From contig CM060841.1 in NCBI GenBank assembly GCA_030762175.1, positions 10,234,501-10,298,500 on the forward strand: a DNA stretch of 64,000 nt, read 5' to 3'. Each line of letters begins with the position of its first letter. Positions within the stretch are counted from its first letter, which is position 1. The stretch comes from Metallyticus violacea. Taxonomy: Eukaryota > Arthropoda > Insecta > Mantodea > Metallyticidae. The notes below the pieces were generated by a model. The model did not search any database, was not told where the DNA came from, and saw only the letters and a list, made by a program, of their open reading frames with translations. The position numbers and the translations under genes are program-made. Positions 11,530-24,375 of the stretch are shown here, in pieces.

Positions 11530-12449
11530 GATGCCAAATATGTACACTTTCTTCAAGCAAAAAAACAACTGTGTTAACATAACAAAACTGAATTCACACA
11601 AACAGAAAATGATGAGCATTATCATCTGAGACTTTTACAGTTACAACAGTTGGTCAAAATGCCCACCATCGACGTCGATACACTTCTGAGTACGTTGAAC
11701 TACTGATTGAGGAACGCTTGCTAAAGTGGCCTCAGCGATTGCAGCACATGCCCTTTCAATTTCTTCCCGAAGTGCTGTCATGTAGCTGGTTTTCTACGGT
11801 ATACAACATCCTTAAGAGTTCCCATAGGTGGGATAGGATCCGGAGAACTCGCTTTAAACTCAATCGAACCTCTTCGTCCTGTCCAGTGCCTTGGATCCAG
11901 TGCGCGAGGCTTGTTGCTGTGCGCGGTCTCCCAGATATACCTTGTGAACGTCGCATACGTTACGATAATCTTGAGTTCATTTGTTCATTGTTGTATTACC
12001 TGTTACGTAGTCGGTCCTGGTAGTGAAGAGGGCACCAAGGGTAACTTGTCTTCTAAACCCAAAATCGCGGGTTGAAACCTGGCCAGGATCGATGGATTTT
12101 TTCGGGCGTAAATTCGTAAGAATGGATTCCTTCGGAAGGGAAGTAAAGCCGAGGGTCTCGTTTCGTACATTTACGGCACGATAAAGAACCTCAAACCTGA
12201 AAAAAGAGGCCTGTGAGTAAATTTGTCGGCCGTTTCACGCCCTGAATAGAATGGGACGCTGACGACTTGAGCTGTTAAAGAGCGTCCTTAATTCAACAAA
12301 TAAAATCCTGTTACGTAGCAACGCTATCATAATGTGAGTCACATTTGTTTACAGAACATCACACTACACAATACTGTTGTTTTTCGATCCAACTTTGAAA
12401 TACATTAAATAGATATATACTATGAAAGCGTGTATACATTTTTGGCACC
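11530..12449 (-). mobile_element. Internally deleted DDE transposon derivative, copy 2, with a SINE inside
   Basis: Ends resemble those of the element at 5084: GATGCCAAATATGTACAC on the left, and on the right the complement of GTGTATACATTTTTGGCACC. The - strand reads S-G-R-P-R-T-A-T-S of the N-terminal HTH linker joined almost directly to R-R-R-G-S-I-E-F of the late DDE domain, then the G-T-L-K-D-V-V-Y region. The deletion junction differs from copy 1, so it arose separately. A SINE-A (12011-12306) is inserted in it. Absent from unit 3 near 45570. Confidence 0.7.
12011..12306 (+). repeat. SINE-A with 12-bp target-site duplication
   Basis: tRNA-derived SINE beginning TCGGTCCTGG, with a degraded B box GGGTTGAAACC and a full body ending in an AAATAAAAT tail. 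Target duplication CCTGTTACGTAG lies at 11999-12010 and 12307-12318. The unit 2 orthologue is 27904-28199, so insertion predates the A/B split. Confidence 0.9.
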
Positions 12450-15400
12450 CTCCGTAGTGCAGTATTTTGGCACTATATGAGTTAATGTATGTATATATAT
12501 TGAGTTGCATAAACGCACAAATCCACGGCCCTGTGTTGTTTTGAAAAGCAGGCAGTAGCCAAGTGTAAAAACAAATAATACTATTGTTAAGTATTTAAAT
12601 TATCTAATTAATCATTCATTGTAACGTTTACTGATTTAGTCATTGTTGCCCACAAAAAGTCATTCGTACATAGCATGTAATCGAGATTTATGTCAAATAG
12701 ATCTAAATAAGTGTAAACAGAAGTCGTCCAGAAAGCTGATGGCTGCATAAGCATTATGCAAAATTAACCAAAAATTAGTGCAATCAAAGTAGCACAGAGT
12801 ACGGTTAAGGAGTTTAAGAAAGTTTTCTAAAGTTAGATAATTATTTCCGATGCTAAAAGAGCAAGAATATCGGAAATTAACATATTATAAAATAATTGGA
12901 AATAGATCAAATATCAGTGAGTTATCATCAAGTATATTAATTACGGAAACACCATTATTCAAAGAGAATGCTAAATTTAATAAAAATAAAACGGAAATAG
13001 CTTACACATACCTATTAAGTTCCTCTGAAAGATGGTAAAGCCAGGGATATTGCTATTTTTTTTTTTTTAATTTGGCTGAAAATGAACTTAATTTTTAAAG
13101 ACTTTTGAAACAACGTGTAAGGAAACTGAATGAGGAATGGAAAAGATATGTAAGTTAAATTTTGATCCTTCTGTATGATATTACTGTGTAAATATAGACA
13201 GGTTTTTTGCAAAGTGACCTTTTTTTATTTCCAAACAAATGAGCATATTCCTTTTCCAACTCAAAGTTTAGTATATGAAACCAGTACAAACAGTTGCATA
13301 GTTACACAAGTTCAGTTTTTCATAAATATTATAGAAAAAAATGTTTGTGATCATTGATATTTTGATATTTGTCGTCTTTTGTTTCCAAGTAAATTTTTTT
13401 TTTAAAAAAAAACACGTTTTCTAAGTAGTAATTTTCAATAGATATTCTATTTTTATTGATTTTCTTAAAATATATTCTAACACTTTTGTAGTAATGGAAT
13501 TCATAGTAAAGCAAGGCGTCTTTTTATATATTGCTGCTTTGAAAAGTATTATTCAAATAATAAACGAAAAATATTATATTTTTATTTTCGTTTACATCTC
13601 AAATTTCAATTATGTTTTTGAAGGTAAACTAATATATTATTAGTTTCAAATCTGTTATTATTAAAAGAAAACGTTTGTTTTGGTCTGTTAAATTATTCCT
13701 AGATATTTCAGTTCTGAATAAGGAACTTCTAGAAATTACCCAACGTTATAGAGACAACATACAGTTAAATATTCTAATATACGTCAACAATGAAGTCTGT
13801 CTCACACAGTGAGGATTTGTCTGTATCAAAGTATCGTACTAAAATACAGCAGATGTAGAACGATGCATTGACAACCTGAGTACTGAAACTGTATTTTTAG
13901 AAAAGTTGTCGCCAATTCAAAAGCATCTTAAAGATAATACATACAATTTAAGGTTGTCCAAACAACTGTCAAAGAATGTTTTAAGTTTCAGACTGAAAGA
14001 ATGGAAACTGCTGCACAAAAATACAATAATAAACATAGTCTGGCGATCAGAAAAAGACACGCGAGAGGAATGTGCTATGTAAATATTTACAGTGTTGTCA
14101 GATATTCACCCATGGTTAGAAGTCCAGTTTGATCTCTTATAATCTGGTCACATGGGTACCCCACATACACTCTTCCTGTACGGATAAAAGTTCACGCTCT
14201 CACTTTCTTCCAATCGCCACACTATAGTTATTGTTGTCTTCGTTGTGATTTTAAAGATAATTTCTCTGAAGATTATGGCATTTTAAACGATATTTGTCCT
14301 GCTATAGACATCTTGAAGCTCAACAGCAACTGCAGGAATAGTGTTATAGGAGAAGTAAACTTTATTACAACAACAATTAATATAAAACAAGTATTGATAA
14401 GTCTAACACAAGTAGCTTTATTTATCTGATCTCTAGGCATTACTGCCCAAAACTTACTTTTTCAGTTTGTTAACCATTTTGTTTTATTTTAGTTTGAACG
14501 AAGGGACCTTTACCATATACCTCTTAATGAATAAACTCTTACGGAAACCCCACTCTTTAACTATTGAAAATTTTCTTTGAAGACCGTTCTGAGTAACGAC
14601 AATAAATTCCCAACAGTGCCTCTAGTCCATGTCTTTGACCTGAAAGAGTAGTATTAGAAAAAAGGTATATTTGGAAAAATCTGTCGGTCTTTGAAAGTGT
14701 AGTTAGAGGATATACAAAATATGGTGTTTAACAGTTAATGGGGAATTCACTACTTTAGAAACAAAAAGTTCAAAAGTGAATCTCTAACTCTGGACAAACA
14801 AAAGCGCTAAATAATCTACCAATCCTGAAAAAGTAAATATACATCATTACCCATTAAAGGAGATGTATAATTTTGTGAAAGTGTTGAATTAAAATAGTAC
14901 CAGATATATCTGGAATTTTCTAAAATTGAAAAAGGAATATCTTAAAGGAGCACCAGTAAGATCAGTAACGAATAATAAAAAGTATGATTAGTTGTTAACG
15001 GTAAAAGCAGCATGGTAATCAGTCAAAAATATCAACAGCTGACTTCCAAGAAAACTATCGTGATATTTTAAGTGATATCCTGAAGTGATAAAGAGAAATG
15101 TGATTGAAAATTCACTTTTTTGGCTTGCGTTTAGTCTTCTTCCCAGAAAACCTTCAGAAGGCCAGTGATATCCATCAGCAGGTTTCTACAAAGTAAATGG
15201 AGTCTAGGCATGTGGATTCAATAATACTGGCTACCCAAAAGAGACACTATACAGATTAAATATACAAGAAAATTATCATCTACAAAATTTTAATATGTCA
15301 GATATTTAGTTCTTAACTCTTTGAAACTAAAAATGTATATTACAACAGAACGCTACAATTATGAAAGCATCTGAAAGCATATTTTAATTCTGCATAAAAT

Positions 15401-15977
15401 AATACGTTTAGAACAACCTTTGTTTAGTAATTGTGGCCAAGGAAAAGTTTGATTTTGTCGACTAGTGCACCTTTTTCAACGGGTTTTTTACTCTCAGAAA
15501 GTACGTTGAAATATGACAGAAAATTACAAAGACCTGCCTCAAGGGTCTCGTAACAAGATATTCTCCTACGTTACAGCGGAAAAGGAATCAAATTAAACTG
15601 AGTTAAAAAGTACTACTTATTTCTCAATATTTAGGTATTATTGACAATGCACAATAGAGAGAGTATCTAATTATAAAAATAATAGTCAGACGGTAATAGC
15701 AGTATTTTCAGACAGCAAGCCATACAGCACATGGATGGAGATAATGCTGGGGTTGCCATGGAAAACTTTAGACAAATATCTCTATCATTGTATAGTTTGC
15801 TACCCCATGTGAGGTAGTTTGTAGTTACTCTTTTCATTAACTCTCATAAATTAAATCTTGAGGCGTTGAAAGGTCAAGAAGAATCTCTTCAAAGAAGAGT
15901 TTTCAAAGACTTTCAAAGAAATTCATGTACTACTGGATGTGACTATTGATGTTGGAGAAACTGTTTTATTTTTTATG
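12450..15977. other. Non-coding spacer between Gr A and the next unit
   Basis: About 3.5 kb of AT-rich DNA with no sustained coding frame on either strand. It aligns collinearly with 28346-31960 of unit 2, about 96 percent by eye. Compared with unit 2 it lacks about 95 bp near 12500. The first few hundred bases also align, more loosely, to unit 3 up to about 46340. I recognise no element in 12600-15970. Confidence 0.6.
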
Positions 15978-16258
15978 GTTTATTTATGGAAGTTCTTTAA
16001 CATCTCAGGTTATCAGTCTCACATTCAAGTCAGGGCGTGAAACGGCCGATAAATTTTGTTCACAGGCTTCTTCTTTCAGGCTTGAGATTATTTATTGTGC
16101 CGTAAATGCACGACACGGGACATACGATTTTACTTCCCTTCCGAAGGAAGCCATACTTAGGATTTTTACGCCCGAAAAAATCCATGGATCCAGGCCAGTA
16201 TTGAACCCTCGATCTTGGGTTTAGGAGGCAAGTATGGTTACCACTACACGACCAGAAC
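15978..16258 (-). repeat. SINE-A, reverse orientation
   Basis: Complement of the SINE-A consensus: the T-rich tail complement at the left, the GGGCGTGAAACGGCC block, ACTTCCCTTCCGAAGGAAG, and the tRNA-like head at the right ending near CACGACCAGAAC. The B box complement is degraded. GTTTTAT-type sequence on both sides is a plausible target duplication. The unit 2 orthologue is 31960-32242. Confidence 0.85.
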
Positions 16259-16929
16259 AGTTTTATGGAGGAACTGTATGGCAAACTATTCAACACTTTA
16301 TCAGGTCTTTCCCTGCACGAAACAAGTGATCAGAAACGGCCAGCCATTGATCATCTCGAAATTTCTTCATTCCTTTATTTTTTGCAAACTACGCTTCCCT
16401 GGTCACTGACACTGCACAAGTATTCCGCTGTGTGTCAATAAACAACCTCCAGACTCGTGATTTAGTCACTGCACTTTTCTAACGCATGTTCTAACTACTC
16501 AAATAATGTTTTACCCAACATTCCATTCACGTATTATATTCTCTGTGACAGTCTCTAGCTCAAGTCTCTGAGCATACTTGATCCTTCGCTTTCTTTCCTA
16601 GGGCGAACAAGGCCGTTGAGGAAATTTAACTATTATTTTGGGAGTGAAATAGATATTATAGCTATGAGGATTTTCTTACAAGTGCAATCATTACAGCATA
16701 TTCTATCAAAGGAGAATTATTATGTAGTAACGTTATTTATTCTGTATAAGAAAAACTAGTATAATATAAATGACTTAATGTCATGATATTGCTCATAACC
16801 GAAAATTAATTTAAAGATGATGTGACAATATGGGTACATCAGCACATGCCGAAATTGGGTCTCAAATTGAGTGAGGATCAATTGCATGCTACCATAATTA
16901 AAACGAACTACAGGGCTAGAAAAAATAAA
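16259..16929. other. Non-coding spacer at the unit 1/2 junction
   Basis: AT-rich, no coding frame. Continues unbroken into the sequence equivalent to window position 1, and recurs at 32243-32892. There is no recognisable junction element. Confidence 0.5.
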
Positions 16930-18049
16930 CAAGTTATATAAGTCTATCAGAAATGCTCTTCGGATTAGGGAACTTGACAATTTAATTGAGGGATGGATTA
17001 TGGACGGCCATATTATTTTACAAGTAAAAATACAACGTTCCCATCTGTTATTAACAAACACATAGCACTGAGAGAGAATAAATATAAATATGTACACAAT
17101 ATTCCACGATGAATATATTGAGATACTCTCGATTCGATCTAGCGCATCTTCTCTTCCTTTATACACAAACAGATGCTACAGATTTCATGATTCTAATATG
17201 CTGCTATGCTCTATATAATCTCTTTCCACACTTAAACAGGTATTTCTAATTCACCAGTTAAAAACAAGAAAATATCTTCAATATAAACTCTATTTTCAGA
17301 TATATATTCTATAACTTATATTTTAATTTATTCTTTCTGCTGAATACATTTTATATAGGGTTATTTTTGTTCTGCTCACATAGTTGGGCGCAGCGCGCGC
17401 TGGATCAAGGTAATGTCAGTCGCAGTTTGCTGTTACGAGGACAATCATTATTTCTGTCTTTGTATAATTGCAACTCAGTTTGCGGTTGACAGTTCAGTAT
17501 AGCTCAAGCCTTCATATTGTTTCAGTCTACTAGTACCCCAGGGTTACTGATTACACTCAATTAATGAAGTAAATTTTACTGTAGTGTATAGTGTATCGAA
17601 ATTCTTCTCCTATACTTGGAAACTAACTTTCGAATCATATTCCGGACGCTTTCCAAATTTAAATATTTTCGTTGTCATCAACCATAGAGGTGCGGTGTAA
17701 GAAACATAATTATTGCAAAGGAAAAGAAAGGCACACACCAGTTGTGTAGCAAAATGCATGGTTGTGCCGGTTTCAAACAACTTCTGTAACATAGATAAAT
17801 GAGAATAATACTATGTGCTTGATATTATTGATAAAAGTTTTTGAGAGAGGAACTCGTCGACCAGTGGATGATCTAAGCCACGAGCAGCTTGCGTTCAGCT
17901 ACAGACTGAGGCCAAAAGTAACACACTATACAACACATCACTTGCTTTAGGTATGCTATTAAAACTGTTAATATACTTGCAAGTAATATATGATAGATAT
18001 TCGGGGGTTCTTTATAATCGGTCATATTTGTAAGAAATAGTTCATACTT

Positions 18050-18060
18050 TGGTTCCCGCT
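18050..18060. other. Junction of a ~1.16-kb indel relative to units 1 and 3
   Basis: Sequence matching 1115 of unit 1 joins within a few bases to sequence matching about 2285. The missing stretch holds the SINE-A fragment, the A-rich segment and the 2144-2280 sequence. Units 1 and 3 both contain it, so loss in unit 2 is the simplest reading. Confidence 0.7.
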
Positions 18061-18535
18061 CTTTCCGGGTTGGAGCGCTGCGTTAAGACATCAAAGAGTT
18101 GGCACCCTGAACCTTCCCAAGACTCTCATGGTGTGACTGAGAAAGATTTCAAGGCATATGACCATAATGTGAAATTTGGTCAATACGAGGAACGCTATTT
18201 TGTATATTTTTTTTTGGGGGGGAGAGGATTTGAAGAAATTATGAGAGAAAAGTTTCCTCGTGGCAGCATTGGAAACACCATGTCTTGATTAGTAACTCTA
18301 GCAGAAGTCAGAGCGCAGAACTCATTGTTGCAGCTGCAGAAAAATGTTAATTGTGGTGGTACGCTCGCTGTGTGATGTTCCATAAACCAGCGCATTTTCA
18401 TGCAATGATTTTTTACCGTTAGTAAACCGGCTTGAGTCAACAATAATACACAGAGTTTTTTCACGTACAAAAGTCTATCACAGGTTGCAGCTTTTAGAAA
18501 AAAATATCAGCCTGACAAATAAGGAATATACGAGG

Positions 18536-18630
18536 CGTGCACCAACAATCACAGATGAAACATTGCTCGTGTAGAAGTCATAGTGAAGAACGATCGGCGA
18601 GTGACTTACTTGGAGATAAAGGAACCCCTA
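18536..18630 (+). pseudogene. Short mariner-type HTH fragment (unit 2 copy)
   Basis: Orthologue of 2735-2825, with one base missing in the AATCACAGATGAAA stretch that breaks the frame. Recognisable residues are T-I-T-D-E and R-R-V-T-Y-L-E-I. Confidence 0.35.
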
Positions 18631-19842
18631 GACATTCATTTTCCTTAGATATCAGAAATCATGCCCGCATATATAAACGTGTATTATGAAAGCATATTAG
18701 CTAGGATTCTTGCGCGTAGGTTGTAAGGATATTACCTTATGTGCTAAATCGAATAAATACACTCAGTCATTAATTAATTCTTTCATCCCTACTGAGCCTC
18801 CTGGATTAACGGATAAAAGTAAGGGGTTCGAAGAGCGGTCAGGCTTTTGGAAAGGAAGGCATTGGTGTAAATGAGGTTCAGATTTCCAGATTTGTTCGAG
18901 AGCTAGTCAAAAAGTACGTTTTACTGCGTTTTTTTAGGTAAACTAGTAAAGATATGTAAAAAAATTCAATTTTGTATTGCTTCTTTATTTTTCCATATAA
19001 GCACCAAAACTACTCAAGCATTTGTAATAGGTAAAATGAAGTTTCTCCATTTCCATGTGATAAAATTTGATGTCTTGCTTTTTGCGCCATATCTACAGTT
19101 AATCTATGGCTGAGTCCAAATCGTCTACCTCGCAGGTATGTTTTACATTTTCCCAAGCAAAAGAGACTCAATTGTGATCTAGGAGCATGTATGCAACTCC
19201 ATCTGTCTAACAGACCTCTTGTAATTCACCTGCAAATTCACGAAATTTTCAACCTATCGAATGGATATTACATAGTACTATATAAACATAACCTATCTTC
19301 ACATTTGTACTTTCTATACACATTGATAAAATAATTGCGCGCAATTCCTCCCCTTATCATTCATCTGTAACTCGCCATTTTGTAAATGCTGGTGCGTCTA
19401 TGTTCCGCTACACAGGTTGTGTTGCTAGCAATGGGACAGTACACAAGCGAGTACATAAGTTGCAGTACACTGGTAGCTTTGTTTTGGGGATTAAAACAGC
19501 TGCCTAACTTGTTTTTTAACTCTCCTACGCTTTCTTTCTTTCTTTTTTTTTTTTTTTTTTTCGGTGGACATTTCAAGGAGTTTCAGCCCGTATGATCTCA
19601 CCATTGCACGCCGCTCACACTGTTCGCTGACTTTGCAGTTCTGAACTATGGGCAAGGAAATGAAACGAGAGGGAATGAGGGACCGCGAAAATCGTGGAAA
19701 GGAAATATCCATTACAGCATTCGCCAAAGTTACCAGGCAAGAACACGAAAAGAACTCAAAATCGGAATGGCTGGCCAAAGGGATTGAATCTGGGACCTCC
19801 GGAATGCGAGTTTTGAGTTACGGCCTTAGCCTCCTCCTTGGG

Positions 19843-19950
19843 ACCGCCACGGGTATCCGAGGTAGCTAAGGCGCGGATTCGTCAGCGGGAGGTCTGGGAT
19901 GTAGGAAAAAACGTTGCCTATGTAGCAAAAAAAGGGCATTAAAACACGAT
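19843..19950 (+). repeat. SINE-B with internal deletion
   Basis: Orthologue of 3783-4060. The 5' head (A-box region, GGAGGTCTGGGAT) joins directly to the last 50 or so bases (TGTAGCAAAAAAAGGGCATT) near 19901. The B box and most of the body are lost. Confidence 0.8.
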
Positions 19951-20332
19951 TCAAAAACTTGGTTTCTAGTAGATGACGATGAAATGTTGATTCCAAATTA
20001 AAATTATATTAAACTTTGACTCTTTCCATAATTAACTGTCAGGAACATCAAAAGAACTTAGCCTAGAACAGCATCAGTCTTAAGATAGACAGGTTCATGA
20101 TTATTAATTAATGTCCGACATAATTTGTCCCATTAGCTTTTAAGGAAATTGCTTACATAATTGTACTTTGGGGTTGTTTAGATAATCGATTATTAATTTC
20201 GTTAAGGCCTGAGTTTCAGAGGTTCTTTTAACAAAACGGTTGTATTAAATTATGCAAGTCACTTACGACAGGGACATTTTCAGCTTCCTATAACAGCAGT
20301 AACCTTGCATCAGGAAGGCTTAGGTGTGTAAA

Positions 20333-20686
20333 ATGAAGCTACCAACGCTGTTATCACGAAATGGTTATTTGCATTTATCTATCAAGCGCTGGCGATTTTT
20401 CTTCAGGATGTTTGGCCTAGCGCCTTTCTCTTTCGTAGAAAGTTCCCATGAGGTTTGTCTGGTGTGCCAAGTGAGAGATCGCTTCTGGTCTGTATTCTGG
20501 ATGCTGGTGTTTTTTATTACTTATGCATTGATGAACTGGGAAGTGGCAAGGCTATTACAAAATCAATCTAAGAAAGATATATTCATTCATTACATGCAGA
20601 GCATCTTTAAGTCCGGAACAGAAATCATCTGTGTCGCTCAGGGAGCTTTAAGCAAAAAAACGCAACTAATACACATCATTTCTAAA
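20333..20686 (+). CDS. Gustatory receptor B, exon 1 (residues 1-118)
   Basis: First coding exon of the second receptor copy: 354 bp, 118 codons, ATG at 20333 with an in-frame TAG 12 bases upstream. It differs from copy A at eight residues by hand count (2, 4, 26, 60, 62, 74, 78, 82); four of these (26, 60, 62 and 74) are hydrophobic swaps in or near membrane segments. Ends in phase 0 before donor gtaagt at 20687. The 5133-bp intron leads to 25820. Confidence 0.88.
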
Positions 20687-20975
20687 GTAAGTAAACTCTA
20701 ATCATAAAAATGTTTTGTGTAAAGTTGTTCAATTAAGTTAATGCCTAATAAGCATAAGTTTTAAAACACAATTCATTTTATTCATTTGTAAATGTTTTAA
20801 ATTCCCACATACGAGGGCGCTTTATAAAAGTTTTTGAAGTAAGAATGAGGAATATCCTTTTAATCTTAACATTACTTTTTATTTCTTTAACATCATTTCT
20901 CATTTATTCCAGCAATGCTCCAATAATATTATCCTGTCTCTGAAGTTACTCTCTATAATGTTTTCAAACCACAGT

Positions 20976-21690
20976 TGGTGCCAAAAAATGTATACACTGC
21001 CTAAAAAAAAAAAAATTGTGTCAACATAACAAAACTGAATTCTCACAAACAGAAAATGATGAACACTAATCATCTTATACTTTTACAGTTACAACAGGTG
21101 CTCAAAATGCGCATTATCAGTGTCCTCATCGATTGCAGCACATGCAATTTCACTTTCTTACCGAATTGCTGTCAGTGTAGCTGTTTTCTGCGATATAAAC
21201 ATCCTTAAGAGTTCCCCATAAGTAGAAGTCCAACGATGTTAGATCCGGAGAACGCGGTGAAAACCCAACCTCTTCGTCCTATCCAGTGCCTTGGAAGTTT
21301 GTCATCAAAGTACGCATATACATCTCGGCGATAATGTGGAGATGTGCCAGATCTGCCCTTGTGAACATCGCATACAGTATGTACCACTAGTCTCAAATTT
21401 GTCTGAATCCGTGCAATTGTTAGTCGCGTTGGCGGTTCTGTTCTGTACACACGTCTCCATTGCCTTTGAACTACAACAACATTCTCCGTTTTCCAATACC
21501 ACTTCAAAACTGCTTTCCGTGTTCAAACGATAATCTTGGCTCCATTATGTTGTTGCAACACTAGCATAATGTATGTGAGTCACATCTGTTTACAGAATGT
21601 CATACTACACATTACTGTTGTTTTTCGGTATTACTTTGAAATATATAAAATGGACATCTGCTTGAAAGTGTGTATATATTTTTGGACACC
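20976..21690 (-). mobile_element. Internally deleted DDE transposon derivative, copy 1 (unit 2)
   Basis: Orthologue of 5084-5808. The N-terminal HTH is read better here: R-Q-W-R-R-V-Y-R-T-E-P-P-T-R-L-T-I-A-R-I near 21420-21470, then H-K-G-R-S-G. It joins to the late DDE part, with R-H-W-I-G-R-R-G near 21280. This shows plainly that one transposase lost its middle. Inverted ends are TGGTGCC and GGACACC. Confidence 0.75.
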
Positions 21691-22669
21691 CTCGGTATTC
21701 CTCTATGACTCCAATCAGTCTAGATTTGATATCAAACGTTGTCCAGCGAGGAATAGCTTGATATTTGCAAAAGATAGAAATGATAAGAAACCAAACCTGG
21801 GAAATAGGGTAGTTGCTGCAACAATTCACGCTTCAAATCTCTATATTTATCATACTTTTTCAAGCAGGTGTGTCGTCTTTACATGAAATGATATTTGGTT
21901 CTGAGCACCGTGTCTTCCCACACACGTTTTATTTAATCAGTTTAAAAGATCGAAACAGTGTCCTGATTAAGGTTTTACCCTTCTAAAGAGCTTTCCTACA
22001 TATTGAACTCACTTAGTTTTATTAGGCGCTTCTGTCCAATGTTTGTTTATTGTTCTCCTCCTGGTAAGTAATGGTGGATCTAAATCTCATCTAAAGTATA
22101 TAAAAATGGATAAAATCAGTTTTGTTGCTGTTAAAACGAACCAAACACTGTTGTAATGCGTTTTTGATCTGCAGCCAAATTCCTGAGCAATTCTCCAAGT
22201 AAACTACATTTCTACAGTCTCAAACATTCTACGCACTTTAACAATCCGGCTATAATGTATTTATCCAGCAAATTCTATTGCTTTCCATCACGTTTGTCAT
22301 CTTCAAGGCTGGCAAGGCCGTGATTAATACAGTAGATCATTTGTCAATAATTGAAAGTAGAGAACAGTACCTATGAATTTATTATATTGCTATGGATTTC
22401 CTTTGGCGCTAAAATAGGCTTGGGGCGTTCAAAAATGATTAGAATTCCTCCCACAAATCTGGAAAAAGGGCAGCTTGAAAAGTGTGGTGGTGTATGCGTC
22501 AATATGTGCTATTGTACCGCCTATTGTCAAAAAATGATGTTCCTATATCTCAGATATAGGCTGCGGCGTGCTTTGGACAACGAACGCACAACACGGAAAC
22601 AAACAATCATGGTCAGCAGTGGATAATGTGGTTGCTAGCGGCTTGTCTCAGACTTTCACACAAGCAGCA

Positions 22670-24375
22670 CCAAGACACAGATCGGTGTCTCGTTGGATAT
22701 CACAGTTCAAAGACGGCAGGGACTGTACCGAATAACTAACAACACTGGGCGTCCAGTAATATCACGTAAAGGCAACACCCAACTCGTGTCTGATTTGATA
22801 ATGGAGAACAGACGAATCACTTTTGATGAACAACACAGCACAACATACGAGGCTGTTCAAAATATTCCGGAACTTTGTCTACAATTTTTTTCTACGCTTA
22901 CCTTTTAGTTATTGTGCATGGTATCTTTCGAAATACTCTCTTCCCTAATTGATACACCGCTCCCAACGCCGTTTCCACTTCCGGAAGCAGTTTTGGTACA
23001 TCTCTTTCTGGATAGCGCGAAGCGCCGCCTGTGAATTTCCTTTTATCACGTCCATCGTTGCAAATCTTCGTCCTTTCAACGAAGGACGTGATAAAAGGAA
23101 TATTTTCAACTTTGGAAATAGAAAACGTTCGCAGGGGTCAAGTCTGGTGGTACGGAGGATGAGGCAGCACAGTGATTTCGTTTTTTGTGCAATAGTCGCG
23201 CACCAACAGGGATGAATGTGCGGGTGCGTTATCGTGATGCAAAAGCCATGAATTGTCTCGCCACATGTCAGGTCGTTTCTTCCTCACATTCTCTCGCAGG
23301 CGTCGCAACACGTCCCGATAGTACCATCGAACAACAGTTTGTCCCTGTGGCACGAATTCGTAATGAACTAACCCTTCAAAGTCAAAGAAAACCATCAGCA
23401 TTGCTTTCATATTTGACCTGACCTGGCGAGCTTTTTTTTGGTCTTGGAGAACCTTTCCCGACCCATTGTGAAAATTGAAACTTGGTCTCAACATCAAAAC
23501 CGTAGACCCACGGCTCATCACCAGTTATGATTCTCTCAAGGAACATCTCATTCTCATTTGCGCGATCCAAAAGCTCTTCACAGATTTCGAGGCGATGTTC
23601 TTTCCGCTCTTGACCCATCAGGGTTGGGACGAACTTGGCAGCATTCCAAGATGCCTTGTCAGGATTTCATGACATGATCCAACTGAAATGTCACGTTCTT
23701 CTGCAATCTTTCGGACAGTCGGTCTTCGATTGGCACGCACACTTTCGTTGACGTTCCTGACATGAGCGTCGTAGGTAGATTTCGAAGGGCGTACTGATTG
23801 AGGGTCTTCTTTAACTTCCGTACGGTCATTTTTAAACCGCGTGAACTATTCGTAAAACGAGTATGGCTTGAGCACACATCACGGAAGACTTTCTGCATCA
23901 TTTGGTGTGTCTCTGTAAAGGTTTTCTTGAGTTTCACGCAAAATTTAATGCAGACCCGTTACTCCTCTAACTCTGCCATCTCGAAACTCCCAAACTGAGC
24001 TACAAAACTCAATACAGCACTGAACAATAACTAACAGACATACAATAATGAAACTTCCGGCAGATACACATTAAACACAGGCGTGTACAGAGATGTCAAC
24101 TGCATTTCGCTCCAACACTCCATTGGCGCGAAATTAACAATGTTCCGGAATTTTTTGAACAGACCTCGTATCTATCATGAGAAACCCTTCACACCTACAT
24201 TCATGAGGACTTGCAGATGACAAAGGCGTGTGCGCAATGGGTGTCTCATTTCTCACTATTGTGCAGGAACAAAAGTTTGTAGAGACATCCCAATGGTTGG
24301 TGGAAATGTAACAGTGCGGATCCGATGGGGTTCTTTGAGCGTCTGGTTACCATGGACGAGCTTCAAGAGGGAGAA
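22670..24375 (+). mobile_element. Old mariner relic (unit 2 copy), split by a younger mariner
   Basis: Orthologue of 6780-8475. Left of the inner element the linker and second HTH are clearer: G-R-P-V-I-S-R-K-G-N, then N-R-R-I-T-F-D-E near 22820. Right of it lie the pre-catalytic region and M-G-F-F-E-R-L-V-T-M-D-E near 24350. Confidence 0.7.
22848..24168 (-). mobile_element. Mariner element (1321 bp), defective (unit 2 copy)
   Basis: TA duplications at 22846-22847 and 24169-24170. The frame is less broken than in unit 1: a stretch from I-T-G-D-E-P-W-V-Y-G-F-D (first Asp) through Q-V-R-S-N-M-K-A-M-L and L-H-H-D-N-A-P-A-H (second Asp) to P-P-Y, where the same stop as in unit 1 follows. An extra 22 bp or so near 23080-23101 is an inverted copy of nearby sequence. 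Not functional. Confidence 0.9.

Larger units (their letters stand above)
1..16929 (+). repeat. Tandem unit 1 of a Gr-bearing segmental array (left end cut off)
   Basis: First of three head-to-tail copies of a segment of about 16 kb. Window position 1 corresponds to 16930 and 32893, so the boundaries given here are arbitrary in phase. The copy carries receptor gene A, two internally deleted DDE-transposon derivatives, nested mariner elements and SINEs. By eye it matches unit 2 at roughly 95 percent or better over most of its length, apart from an indel of about 1.16 kb and smaller ones. The window opens inside the unit, so more sequence and possibly more copies lie to the left. Confidence 0.9.
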
